A stretch of DNA of 50,668 bases from Paracoccaceae bacterium (GTDB lineage: Bacteria > Pseudomonadota > Alphaproteobacteria > Rhodobacterales > Rhodobacteraceae). The position numbers and the translations under genes were made by a program. A model generated the notes under the pieces. The model did no database searches and was not told where the DNA came from. It was given only the letters and a program-made list of their open reading frames with translations. Below, one piece after another: positions 25,810-33,984 of this stretch (the first letter of the stretch is position 1; each line of letters opens with the position of its first letter). The stretch spans positions 1-50,668 of the forward strand of contig JASBUI010000010.1 in the NCBI GenBank assembly GCA_030148005.1. The letters run 5' to 3'.

Positions 25810-27945
25810 ATGTTTAACGTAACTACGAAATCGATGGAGTGGGGGGACGAGACCCTCACATTGGAAACGGGCAAGATCGCCCGTCAGGCCGACGGAACGG
25901 TTATCGCCACTCTTGGTGAGACCAGCGTCATGGCCGCAGTGACCTTTGCAAAGGCGCAAAAGCCCGGACAGGACTTTTTCCCGCTGACGGTTCACTACAA
26001 CGAAAAGTATTATGCCGCCGGCAAGATCCCCGGAGGCTTTTTCAAGCGCGAAGCACGGCCGACGGAAAAAGAGACGCTGACAAGCCGTCTGATCGACCGC
26101 CCGCTGCGCCCGCTGTTTGTTCCCGGCTTCAAAAACGAAGTTCTGGTCATCTGTACGGTTCTCAGCCACGACCTGGTCAATGACCCGGACATGGTTGCAA
26201 TGATCGCCGCTTCGGCTGCGCTGACAATTTCCGGTGCGCCCTTCATGGGTCCGATCGCAGGTTGCCGCGTTGGTTTCGTGGATGGCGAATACATCCTGAA
26301 CCCCGAAGTCGACGACATGCACGATCTGCGCAACAAGCCCGAGCAGCGGCTTGATCTTGTTGTCGCCGGCACCAAAGACGCCGTGATGATGGTTGAATCC
26401 GAAGCTTATGAGCTGACCGAAGCCGAGATGCTTGGCGCGGTCAAATTCGGCCATGAGCAAATTCAGCCCGTGATCGACCTGATCATCGATCTGGCCGAAG
26501 CGGCAGCGAAAGAGCCGTTTGACTTTAGCCCTCCGGATTACTCGGCCCTTTACGATGCCGTCAAAGCCGCAGGCGAAGACAAGATCCGTGCCGCATATGC
26601 GATCACCGACAAGCAGGAACGCACCGCCGCGGTCAGCGCCGCACGCGATGCAATCATGGAAGCGCTTAGCGACGAGCAGAAAGAAGACGCCAACCTTGGT
26701 TCGGCTCTCAAGAAGCTGGAAAGCAGCGTTGTTCGTGGCGACGTCGTCAAAAGCGGCAAGCGCATTGATGGCCGGGCACTGGACACGGTTCGCCCGATCG
26801 TCAGCGAAGTTGGTCTTTTGCCGCGCACACACGGCTCTGCCCTGTTCACACGCGGTGAGACACAAGGCCTTGTCGTGACCACGCTTGGTACAGGCGACGA
26901 CGAACAGATGATCGACGCGCTGAACGGCACGTATAAGTCGAACTTCCTGCTGCACTACAACTTCCCTCCGTATTCGGTTGGCGAAGTTGGTCGCTTTGGT
27001 CCTCCGGGCCGCCGCGAGATTGGTCACGGCAAGTTGGCATGGCGCGCGCTGCAGGCAGTTCTGCCGTCGGCAACCGACTTTCCCTACACCATCCGCCTGG
27101 TCAGTGAGATCACCGAATCCAACGGCTCCTCTTCAATGGCGACCGTTTGTGGTTCGTCCTTGTCGATGATGGACGCGGCCGTTCCGCTGAAGGCGCCGGT
27201 TGCTGGTGTGGCCATGGGTCTTATTCTGGAAGATGAAGGCAGCTATGCCGTTCTGACGGACATCCTTGGTGACGAAGATCACCTTGGCGACATGGACTTC
27301 AAAGTGGCCGGTACCGAAGACGGTATCACGTCGCTGCAGATGGACATCAAGGTCGCAGGGATCACGCCTGACATCATGGAAAAGGCGCTGGATCAGGCCA
27401 AGGCCGGTCGTCTGCACATTCTGGGCGAGATGGCTGCGGCTCTTTCCGAAGGACGCGCAGAGTTCTCAGCACATGCACCGCGCATCGAGACGATGAATGT
27501 TCCCACCGACAAGATCCGTGAAGTTATCGGATCGGGCGGCAAGGTCATTCGCGAAATCGTTGAAGTGTCGGGTGCCAAGGTCGATATCAACGACGATGGT
27601 GTCATCAAGATCGCTTCGCCGAACGGTGATTCGATCAAGAAAGCCTACGACATGATCCACGCGATCGTGGCTGAGCCTGAAGAAGGTGCGATCTACACCG
27701 GCACGGTCGTCAAGATCGTCGACTTCGGTGCCTTCGTGAACTTCTTCGGCAAGCGCGACGGTCTGGTACACGTAAGCCAGATCGAGAACCGCCGCCTGAA
27801 CCATCCTTCGGACGTTCTTAAGGAAGGTCAGGAAGTTAAGGTCAAGCTTTTGGGCTTTGATGATCGTGGCAAGGTTCGCCTGTCGATGAAAGTTGTCGAT
27901 CAGGAAACCGGCGAAGAGATCAAGAACGAAGAAAAAGCCGACTAA
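25810..27945 (+). CDS. pnp: Polyribonucleotide nucleotidyltransferase (PNPase)
   Basis: A 711-residue PNPase that degrades RNA 3' to 5' using phosphate and is part of RNA decay complexes. Two RNase PH domains are seen ([14 protein letters not shown] and [20 protein letters not shown] in the first; [16 protein letters not shown] and [15 protein letters not shown] in the second), then the KH domain ([15 protein letters not shown]) and the S1 domain ([27 protein letters not shown]). The ATG at 25810 follows AGGAAACGTG; a GTG one codon earlier (25807) is the alternative. It is followed by a strong terminator. Confidence 0.97.
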   Translation: MFNVTTKSMEWGDETLTLETGKIARQADGTVIATLGETSVMAAVTFAKAQKPGQDFFPLTVHYNEKYYAAGKIPGGFFKREARPTEKETLTSRLIDRPLRPLFVPGFKNEVLVICTVLSHDLVNDPDMVAMIAASAALTISGAPFMGPIAGCRVGFVDGEYILNPEVDDMHDLRNKPEQRLDLVVAGTKDAVMMVESEAYELTEAEMLGAVKFGHEQIQPVIDLIIDLAEAAAKEPFDFSPPDYSALYDAVKAAGEDKIRAAYAITDKQERTAAVSAARDAIMEALSDEQKEDANLGSALKKLESSVVRGDVVKSGKRIDGRALDTVRPIVSEVGLLPRTHGSALFTRGETQGLVVTTLGTGDDEQMIDALNGTYKSNFLLHYNFPPYSVGEVGRFGPPGRREIGHGKLAWRALQAVLPSATDFPYTIRLVSEITESNGSSSMATVCGSSLSMMDAAVPLKAPVAGVAMGLILEDEGSYAVLTDILGDEDHLGDMDFKVAGTEDGITSLQMDIKVAGITPDIMEKALDQAKAGRLHILGEMAAALSEGRAEFSAHAPRIETMNVPTDKIREVIGSGGKVIREIVEVSGAKVDINDDGVIKIASPNGDSIKKAYDMIHAIVAEPEEGAIYTGTVVKIVDFGAFVNFFGKRDGLVHVSQIENRRLNHPSDVLKEGQEVKVKLLGFDDRGKVRLSMKVVDQETGEEIKNEEKAD

Positions 27946-27971
27946 CTCGGCGCTTTGTTCCAGAAAACCGT

Positions 27972-28007
27972 AAGGGCCTCGGCAGTCATGCCGGGGCCCT
28001 TCTCTTT
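27972..28007 (+). terminator. Intrinsic terminator after pnp
   Basis: A 13-bp stem, AAGGGCC-T-CGGCA (27972-27984) with TGCCG-G-GGCCCTT (27989-28001), containing one T-G wobble, closes a GTCA loop and is followed by CTCTTTT. It starts 27 bases after the pnp stop codon. Confidence 0.9.
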
Positions 28008-28011
28008 TAGG

Positions 28012-28476
28012 CTACTTCCCTATTCCGCACGGTGTACTCGGGTCGTCATCACATTCATGTTTATAACGCGGAGTCTGGTATTCCCAAGACGACGAAGCGG
28101 GCCTTGAAGCAGGCTCAGCCGGCGGAATGATGATGGGCTCTGCAAATTCCTGCGTGAGATAGAAATCGAGGTAAGGGGCGTCGGATCGCTGGATTTCCCG
28201 CAGGATCGCCATGCCTTCGGCATCCTGCGCCGCCTGCGATTTCTGGTCTGCGTTCATCTTCGCGGCGGTCTCACCGATGGATTGCATCATTGCGCCGAAA
28301 CCGCCGTCATCGCTTTCGGCCTCACGAACAAGCGCCTCTAGTTCCTGCCGCTGCCTCTCTGCCTCAGCGGCCTCTCGCGCGATATCCGCGTCGATTTCAC
28401 GATCGATCTGAATGCCGCGCGGCGCGGGCTACGCCCAAGCCGACGCCTTGGCACGAGGATTTTCCTTTCCGGTCAT
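28012..28476 (-). pseudogene. Small protein gene interrupted by an in-frame amber codon
   Basis: I do not recognise a family. From ATG 28476 the frame reads MTGKENPRAKASAWA and meets TAG at 28429-28431. The same frame then continues for 139 codons to 28012 without another stop. The part after the amber looks coding: a charged helical stretch (IQIDREIDADIAREAAEAER), a polar middle, and a proline-rich end finishing DDDPSTPCGIGK. The only later in-frame ATGs are the pair near 28290 (MMQSIGETAAKMNADQ), which would make a 92-residue protein but has no convincing ribosome site. It is either a gene broken by a nonsense change or sequence error, or a shorter gene starting at 28290. The end lies just after the pnp terminator. 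Confidence 0.5.
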
Positions 28477-28546
28477 GGCCTAACCGGCCCACTGCCGTAG
28501 ATGGTTAACGGGTGTGACATCCTTCAATTATGAAGTCCCGGCCGCG

Positions 28547-28567
28547 TTCTGGCAACAAATGCCAGAA
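28547..28567. repeat. Perfect 8-bp inverted repeat upstream of the L,D-transpeptidase gene
   Basis: TTCTGGCA (28547-28554) and TGCCAGAA (28560-28567) flank the spacer ACAAA. A smaller one, CTTCA-ATTA-TGAAG, lies at 28522-28535. Neither is followed by a run of T, so an operator or a structured leader is more likely than a terminator. The rest of 28477-28731 shows no gene; it must contain the promoter of the transpeptidase gene. Confidence 0.45.
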
Positions 28568-28731
28568 TATCCGCTTTTCGGCGCAGTGGCCTAAAGGTTT
28601 GCGCCCGGTTGAAACGCAGGCGAGAGGGGCAGCGGAACGGGCCAATCACAATCCCGTTGGTTACATTTGATTTTTCGCCCACAAGCACCATTATGATCGC
28701 GACGTGTAATACCGATTTTAAGGATTTAAGA

Positions 28732-29325
28732 ATGCTGAAGCGCCGTAATTTTCTAGCGACAACTCTGGCGGCCGGGGCAGCGGGGGCGATGCCTGCGTTT
28801 GCTCACAAGTTAGAGCCATATGTCATTCCTGAAGAATACATGCCCGTCGAAGTGAAGTTGCGGACCAAGCTTGAGCCGGGTGAGCTTCACGTTGATCCGA
28901 ACACTTTCCGGCTTTACTGGACGCTGCCGGACAACCGCGCGATCCGCTATACCGTCGGCGTGGGCAAGGATGACCTTTATCACGCGGGTGAGTTCTATGT
29001 CGGCGCCAAGCGTGAGTGGCCAAGCTGGACGCCAACACCTGAAATGATCAAACGCGATCCTGCGGCCTATGAGCAATTTGCAGACGGCGTTCCGGGCGGC
29101 ATCAACAACCCCTTGGGGTCTATGGCGCTCTATCTCTTTACGGCCAACAAGCGCGACAGCTATCTGCGCATCCATGGCACGTCACAGCCCCGCACCATTG
29201 GCCGTGCGGTTTCGAACGGCTGCGCGCGTCTAGTGAACGATCAAGCGACCGAACTTTATCACATGGTGCCATTGGGAACGCGCGTTGTTCTGAACCCCAA
29301 GAACCGAAAGCTTGAAAACGCCTGA
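28732..29325 (+). CDS. L,D-transpeptidase (YkuD domain), Tat-exported
   Basis: A 197-residue protein. The N-terminus MLKRRNFLATTLAAGAAGAM is a twin-arginine type signal ending AFA. The YkuD catalytic motif is HGTSQPRTIGRAVSNGC, with the active-site cysteine in NGCARL. These enzymes make 3-3 cross-links in peptidoglycan or attach proteins to it in the periplasm. The start ATG 28732 follows AAGGA at good spacing; a longer frame from 28609 lacks a signal-like N-terminus. The next gene converges after 24 bp. Confidence 0.92.
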   Translation: MLKRRNFLATTLAAGAAGAMPAFAHKLEPYVIPEEYMPVEVKLRTKLEPGELHVDPNTFRLYWTLPDNRAIRYTVGVGKDDLYHAGEFYVGAKREWPSWTPTPEMIKRDPAAYEQFADGVPGGINNPLGSMALYLFTANKRDSYLRIHGTSQPRTIGRAVSNGCARLVNDQATELYHMVPLGTRVVLNPKNRKLENA

Positions 29326-29349
29326 CGGGATGCGGGCCGTGCCTTGGCC

Positions 29350-30903
29350 CTAGTCCTTGCCAAGCGCGATCACATCCTCAACGTCGGTCTTAAGCTCATC
29401 CACATAACCCACCGAAGCTATAGTGATTGCCGCGACCTTTTCAGCAACCGAAACGGTTGCGGCCGCCGTTTCGACGGCTGCGGTTGCATCGACAAGACCG
29501 CCCGAGGCAATACCGCCAAGGTTAACGAGGATCTTGGCAATCGCGTTGGCGGCAATCTGTCCACGGCTGTTCTTGCCCAGATCGTTCAGCGCCTTGCCCA
29601 GCGTCGGAAGTTTGCGTTCCACCGTGTTTAGCTTTTTGGCAAGCTCAGAGGTCTTTTTGAGAAGTTTGTCGAGTTGCCTTTCATTTCGCGCAAGGTTCTT
29701 GGCCAGCCGTTTCTTGTAAGGGTGGGTGTCGGCAAGCCCATTGACGGTCTTTTCCAGCCGCTTGTTGCTGTCCATCATTTCCATGATGAGATCGGTCAGC
29801 TTTTGCGTCTTGAACCCGGCGTGGCGCGTGTTGATTTTCAGCAGCTTCATGTTCGAGGTCGCCTTGTCCAGCGTTGGAACAATGTCGACGCCAAGAACTG
29901 CATTCAGGGTCGTTGCGCCGGTTTCTGAAACCGCGCGCCCGGCGGATTTCTTGAAGGTCGTCGCCAGAAAGATAAGCTGTTTTTCGACGATCTTGGCGGC
30001 GGCCGAAATGCTTATGTTGTGTTCGACGATCTGCTGGGTCAGTGATGCGGCCGAGCGCACAAATCCGTATATTGCAAAGGCTTGTGTGCCGGGCAATGCG
30101 ATGGCCACCCCTGAGGCGACGGTCATCACCGTGCCCTTGGCGATCGCCTTGCGCCGCTTTTTCAGTTCCTTTTGATACTCGGCCTCCATTTCGGCGTTCA
30201 GGCCCAGTTTCTTGATCACGTTAGTGGGGGCCTTGTGCATCAGATCGGCCAGCGTTGCGCCATGGGCATCGATGATCTTGCCGTAAAGCTTGGCCGTGTT
30301 ATGGGCATTTCTTCCGCGGCGCTTGACCCCCGTCGCCTTAATCTCGCTGGCCGCCTTGTTGACCATGATCTGCAAGGCATTGTCATACTCGGCGAAAAGA
30401 GAGTTCAGCAGGTTCTTTCGGTCAAGTTCCTGCGCGATCGCTTCAAGCAGTTCGATCTTGGTCATCTGCGGCTTGGGTTTGAACCCCTTGCAGTCAGGGT
30501 TGTCCTTGACCGCCTCATAGACCCGCGCCGCAAAATCATAGCGGAAAACCTCGCGGGTTTTGCTGCCGAACTTCAGCGCATCCTTGTGCTGTTTCTCGAT
30601 GATGGTTCCCAGCGCGGCAACATCCGAAACGATGGCCTTGCGCCGTTTGGGATAGGCCTTAAGGCTTGATTTCGCTTCGACCTCTACCTTGGTCAGCAAA
30701 TCCCCCAGCTTGTTAAGCTGAATGACGACCAGCGATTGGGCGGTTCCGCGGCGGGCATCCTTGTAGTCCTTGATCGCGGTGGCCACCGCGCGGTCCCACT
30801 TGGATGGCTTTTCGCCGGGCCAGGCTTGCTTCCACCAGCGCGAGGATATGCTTGGCGGGACGCGCTTTTTTACTTCTTTGTCTGTAAGATCTGAAAAAGA
30901 CAT
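29350..30903 (-). CDS. Lysine-rich helical protein of unknown family
   Basis: A 517-residue protein that I cannot assign. It starts MSFSDLTDKEVKKRVPPSIS and contains a WWKQAW aromatic patch early on. It is rich in Lys and Ala and strongly helical throughout. A central hydrophobic stretch near residues 260-290 (TVMTVASGVAIALPGTQAFA, then IYGFVRSAA) could form a membrane hairpin. The second half has coiled-coil-like Lys/Leu heptads (LDKLLKKTSELAKKLN) and the C-terminus is Ala/Val-rich. This long-helix-plus-hydrophobic-hairpin plan resembles alpha pore-forming proteins, but this is shape only. The ATG at 30903 has GGAGG about 14 bases upstream, slightly far; an in-frame ATG at 30963 is possible. 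No immunity-like or secretion gene adjoins it. Confidence 0.7.
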   Translation of the reverse strand: MSFSDLTDKEVKKRVPPSISSRWWKQAWPGEKPSKWDRAVATAIKDYKDARRGTAQSLVVIQLNKLGDLLTKVEVEAKSSLKAYPKRRKAIVSDVAALGTIIEKQHKDALKFGSKTREVFRYDFAARVYEAVKDNPDCKGFKPKPQMTKIELLEAIAQELDRKNLLNSLFAEYDNALQIMVNKAASEIKATGVKRRGRNAHNTAKLYGKIIDAHGATLADLMHKAPTNVIKKLGLNAEMEAEYQKELKKRRKAIAKGTVMTVASGVAIALPGTQAFAIYGFVRSAASLTQQIVEHNISISAAAKIVEKQLIFLATTFKKSAGRAVSETGATTLNAVLGVDIVPTLDKATSNMKLLKINTRHAGFKTQKLTDLIMEMMDSNKRLEKTVNGLADTHPYKKRLAKNLARNERQLDKLLKKTSELAKKLNTVERKLPTLGKALNDLGKNSRGQIAANAIAKILVNLGGIASGGLVDATAAVETAAATVSVAEKVAAITIASVGYVDELKTDVEDVIALGKD

Positions 30904-30986
30904 AATTGAAATCCGAACCTCCACAATGAGATCGCCCGGACATTCAAAGTTCTCTTGGCCCATAAATCAAGCTTTTGGATCTGCGG

Positions 30987-31025
30987 TGCGCCGGGATCAG
31001 CAAGATGATGCATTCACCCGGCGCA
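30987..31025. repeat. 9-bp inverted repeat between the orphan gene and the peroxiredoxin gene
   Basis: TGCGCCGGG (30987-30995) and CCCGGCGCA (31017-31025) are perfect complements around a 21-base loop, 13 bases past the peroxiredoxin stop on the minus strand. No T run follows, so it is at best a weak terminator or an mRNA 3' stabiliser. Confidence 0.3.
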
Positions 31026-31038
31026 CACGCGTGCCTTG

Positions 31039-31686
31039 TCAAAGCTTGGTTGTGCGCAGGTATGGCAACACGGTTTTGAAGGATCCAAAACGCGCCTTTG
31101 CGTCCGTGTCACTGACCGACGTTGGAATGATGACGTCTTCCCCGACCTGCCAGTTCGCAGGTGTTGCAACGCCCTTGCCAGCGCTGGTCTGAAGGCCATC
31201 AAGGGCGCGCAGAACCTCGGCAAAGTTTCGGCCCACGGTCATCGGATAGGTCATCGACAGCTTCAGCTGTTTGTCCGGCCCGATGATAAAGACCGAACGC
31301 ACGGTTGCGCTGTCGGCGGGTGTGCGCCCGTCGGGCAAATAGGCCTCGGCGGGCAGCATATCGAAAGCCTTGGAAACCTGCAGATCGTCATCGGCGATGA
31401 TCGGGAAACCGGCGGCAGTTCCGGCAACCTTTTCGATATCGCCCTTCCATTTCTTGTGATCCTCAACGCCATCGACCGAAACACCAATGACCTTGGTGCT
31501 GCGTTTTTTCCATTCGTCCGCAAGCTGGGCGACCGCGCCAAACTCTGTCGTGCACACCGGAGTGAAATCCTTGGGGTGCGAGAAAAGGATGGCCCAGCTG
31601 TCTCCGATCCATTCATGCAGCCGCAGTTGGCCCTGATCGGTTTGCACGGTCAGGTCAGGGATAGTGTCGTTGATGCGAAGCCCCAT
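31039..31686 (-). CDS. 1-Cys peroxiredoxin (Prx6-like)
   Basis: A 215-residue peroxiredoxin that reduces hydrogen peroxide and organic hydroperoxides. The peroxidatic residue is C45 in HPKDFTPVCTTEF. No other cysteine is present, so it is a true 1-Cys enzyme that needs an external thiol. The C-terminal half (TVRSVFIIGPDKQLKLSMTYP, TPANWQVGEDVIIP) is typical of the Prx6 group. The ATG at 31686 follows AAAGGAA at good spacing. It diverges from the aldehyde dehydrogenase gene, leaving 110 bp for both promoters. No sigma-E-type sequence was found upstream. Confidence 0.95.
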   Translation of the reverse strand: MGLRINDTIPDLTVQTDQGQLRLHEWIGDSWAILFSHPKDFTPVCTTEFGAVAQLADEWKKRSTKVIGVSVDGVEDHKKWKGDIEKVAGTAAGFPIIADDDLQVSKAFDMLPAEAYLPDGRTPADSATVRSVFIIGPDKQLKLSMTYPMTVGRNFAEVLRALDGLQTSAGKGVATPANWQVGEDVIIPTSVSDTDAKARFGSFKTVLPYLRTTKL

Positions 31687-31796
31687 GTCGGTTCCTTTCA
31701 TTAAAGCGTCAGGCAGCTTATATAGGATGCCGGTCAGGCCAATCACACCGCAGAGCCGGCATGTTTTGAGCCAAAGTTTTTTCCAAGGAGTTGAAG

Positions 31797-33227
31797 ATGA
31801 TCGAAAAGCGCCAGTTCTACATTGATGGCCAATGGGTTGACCCCGCTGTGGCCAACGACTTTGACGTAACCGATCCTTCGACCGAAGAAGTTGCGGCGGT
31901 CATTTCGCTTGGTGGGCAAGCGGACACAGATGCGGCCGTTGCGGCCGCGCGGCGCGCCTTTGCGTCTTGGTCAGTCGTACCAAAGCAGGAAAAGCTTGTT
32001 CTTCTGCGCAAGCTTCTGGACATCTACAAGTCACGCTCTGACGAAATGGCCAAGGCCATCAGCATCGAGATGGGCGCACCCGTAAAGCTTTCGCGCACCG
32101 CACAGGTCGGCGCTGGGATCTGGCATCTTGAGGGGTTCATCAAAGCCTTTGAGAAGTTCGAGTTTGAGCGCGACTTTACCGGGACCGAAAAGACCCTGTT
32201 GGAACCGATCGGCGTTACGGCACTGATCACGCCGTGGAACTGGCCGATGAACCAGATCGTGCTTAAGGCTATTCCGGCAATGGCGACCGGTTGCACCATG
32301 GTTCTGAAACCGTCCGAGATCGCACCGCTGTCGGGGCTTTTGTTTGCCGAGTTTGTTGATCAGGCGGGCTTTCCCAAAGGTGTCTTCAACCTTGTGAACG
32401 GCGATGGTGCGGGCGTGGGTTCGCAGCTGTCATCGCACCCCGATGTCGACATGGTCAGCTTTACAGGTTCGACACGCGCAGGCATCGCCATTTCAAAGGC
32501 GGCGGCTGATACGCTAAAACGCGTGTCGCTTGAGCTTGGCGGCAAGGGCGCGAACATCCTGTTTGCCGATGCCGATGAAGAAGCGATGCGCTACAGCGCC
32601 TTTCGCTGTTTCAGAAACACCGGCCAGTCATGCAATGCGCCGACACGGCTATTGGTTGAAAAGTCGGTCTATGATCGCACGGTCGAGGTGGTGGCAAGTT
32701 ATGCCAAGGAAACCAAGGTCGGCCCAGCCTCAGAAGATGGCGATCACATCGGGCCTGTTGTCAGCGAGTTGCAGTACAACAAGATCCAGGACCTCATCCA
32801 AAAGGGTATCGACGAAGGCGCGCGGCTAGTGGCGGGCGGCACAGGTCGGCCCGACGGTTTGAACCGGGGCTATTTCGTGCGGCCAACCGTCTTTGCGGAC
32901 GTCAACAATCAGATGACCATCGCGCGGGAAGAGATTTTTGGCCCCGTGCTGACCGTCATCCCGTTTGAGACTGAGGCAGAGGCGATCGAGATTGCCAATG
33001 ACACGCCTTATGGCCTGACGAACTATATCCAGACGCCGGACGACGAAAAGCGGCGCCGCGTTGCGCGCCAGCTTCGTTCGGGGATGGTTGAAACCAACGC
33101 GCGCGGGTTTGCCCAAGGTTCACCCTTTGGCGGGTACAAGCAGTCGGGCAACGGGCGCGAAGGCGGTGCTTTTGGTCTTGAAGAGTTTCTTGAGGTCAAA
33201 GCGGTCAGCGGCTGGGCGGCCGAATAA
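31797..33227 (+). CDS. NAD(P)-dependent aldehyde dehydrogenase family protein
   Basis: A 476-residue class I/II-type aldehyde dehydrogenase. Conserved parts are TPWNWPMNQIVLKAIPAMAT (cofactor and substrate region), FTGSTRAGIAISKAA, the general base in LELGGKGANILF, the nucleophile in NTGQSCNAPTR, and EEIFGPVLTVIPF. ATG 31797 has AAGGAG 6 bases upstream; TTG 31791 would sit directly on that site. The substrate cannot be told from sequence. It diverges from the peroxiredoxin gene and converges with the RluA gene after 27 bp. Confidence 0.93.
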   Translation: MIEKRQFYIDGQWVDPAVANDFDVTDPSTEEVAAVISLGGQADTDAAVAAARRAFASWSVVPKQEKLVLLRKLLDIYKSRSDEMAKAISIEMGAPVKLSRTAQVGAGIWHLEGFIKAFEKFEFERDFTGTEKTLLEPIGVTALITPWNWPMNQIVLKAIPAMATGCTMVLKPSEIAPLSGLLFAEFVDQAGFPKGVFNLVNGDGAGVGSQLSSHPDVDMVSFTGSTRAGIAISKAAADTLKRVSLELGGKGANILFADADEEAMRYSAFRCFRNTGQSCNAPTRLLVEKSVYDRTVEVVASYAKETKVGPASEDGDHIGPVVSELQYNKIQDLIQKGIDEGARLVAGGTGRPDGLNRGYFVRPTVFADVNNQMTIAREEIFGPVLTVIPFETEAEAIEIANDTPYGLTNYIQTPDDEKRRRVARQLRSGMVETNARGFAQGSPFGGYKQSGNGREGGAFGLEEFLEVKAVSGWAAE

Positions 33228-33254
33228 GACGCCATAAGATAGGCCAAGGCGCTG

Positions 33255-33902
33255 TCAGAACGGCGCCTTGGCCTTAGCGATCACGCCGCGCCCGCCGTCC
33301 GGGTGGCGCAGTTTCAGGCTTTCGGCATGTAGCATAAGCCGCGATGCGGCTGCGGCCGGGCCTTCTGCATAAAACGGATCGCCCATGATCGGATGCCCAA
33401 GCGCCTTCATGTGAACGCGCAACTGGTGACTACGACCGGTTTGCGGGTAAAGGCGCACACGGGTTTCATCGGGCTTGCGGCGCAGCACCTTCCAATCGGT
33501 GATGGCCTGACGTCCGTTTTCATGATCGATCTTTTGCAGCGGCCGGTTGGGCCAGTCTGCGGCGATGGGCAGATCAATCGTTCCCGCGTCTTCCTGAACA
33601 TTTCCCCAGACACGCGCGACATAAACCTTTTTTGTCTGCCGCTTTTCGAACTGCAGGCCAAGGTGACGCTGGGCGTGGGGCGTCAGGGCAAAGACCATGA
33701 CGCCCGATGTGTCGCGGTCCAGCCGGTGCACCAAAAGCGCCTGTGGAAACACCGCCTGTACCCGGGACATCAGGCAATCGGCCTGATGTTCGCCCTTGCC
33801 CGGAACCGAAAGCAGACCGGAAGGCTTGTTCACGAAAAGCAGCTGGTGATCATCCTCGATGATTTCCAACGGATCGTTTGGCGGTGAATAGTCGGCGGAC
33901 AA
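33255..33902 (-). CDS. RluA-family pseudouridine synthase
   Basis: A 215-residue RluA/RsuA-fold pseudouridine synthase without an S4 domain. The catalytic aspartate is D62 in HRLDRDTSGVMVFA, and the C-terminal motif QTGRSHQLRVHMKALGHPIM is present. Its length and motifs resemble E. coli RluA, which modifies 23S rRNA position 746 and tRNA position 32, so dual specificity is possible. VNKPSGLLSVPGKG near the N-terminus is typical. Confidence 0.9.
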   Translation of the reverse strand: MSADYSPPNDPLEIIEDDHQLLFVNKPSGLLSVPGKGEHQADCLMSRVQAVFPQALLVHRLDRDTSGVMVFALTPHAQRHLGLQFEKRQTKKVYVARVWGNVQEDAGTIDLPIAADWPNRPLQKIDHENGRQAITDWKVLRRKPDETRVRLYPQTGRSHQLRVHMKALGHPIMGDPFYAEGPAAAASRLMLHAESLKLRHPDGGRGVIAKAKAPF

Positions 33903-33931
33903 GCATCATTCCTTGCAGTGACGCCCATAAA

Positions 33932-33964
33932 CGCGGGCAAGGCGCTTGTACGTCTTGCCGCGCG
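33932..33964 (-). terminator. Possible terminator after the methylamine operon
   Basis: On the minus strand, just past the end of the DMGDH-like gene at 33985, CGCGCGGCAAG (33964-33954) can pair with CTTGCCCGCG (33941-33932) around a 12-base loop, followed by TTTATGGG. The T run is short, so termination strength is doubtful. Confidence 0.45.
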
Positions 33965-33984
33965 GATGTGGAAGGCAGAGCGCG

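Noticed and set aside
25576..27027. 483-codon minus-strand frame opposite pnp
   Set aside because: It is the antisense frame of the highly conserved pnp gene, with low-complexity composition and no motif.
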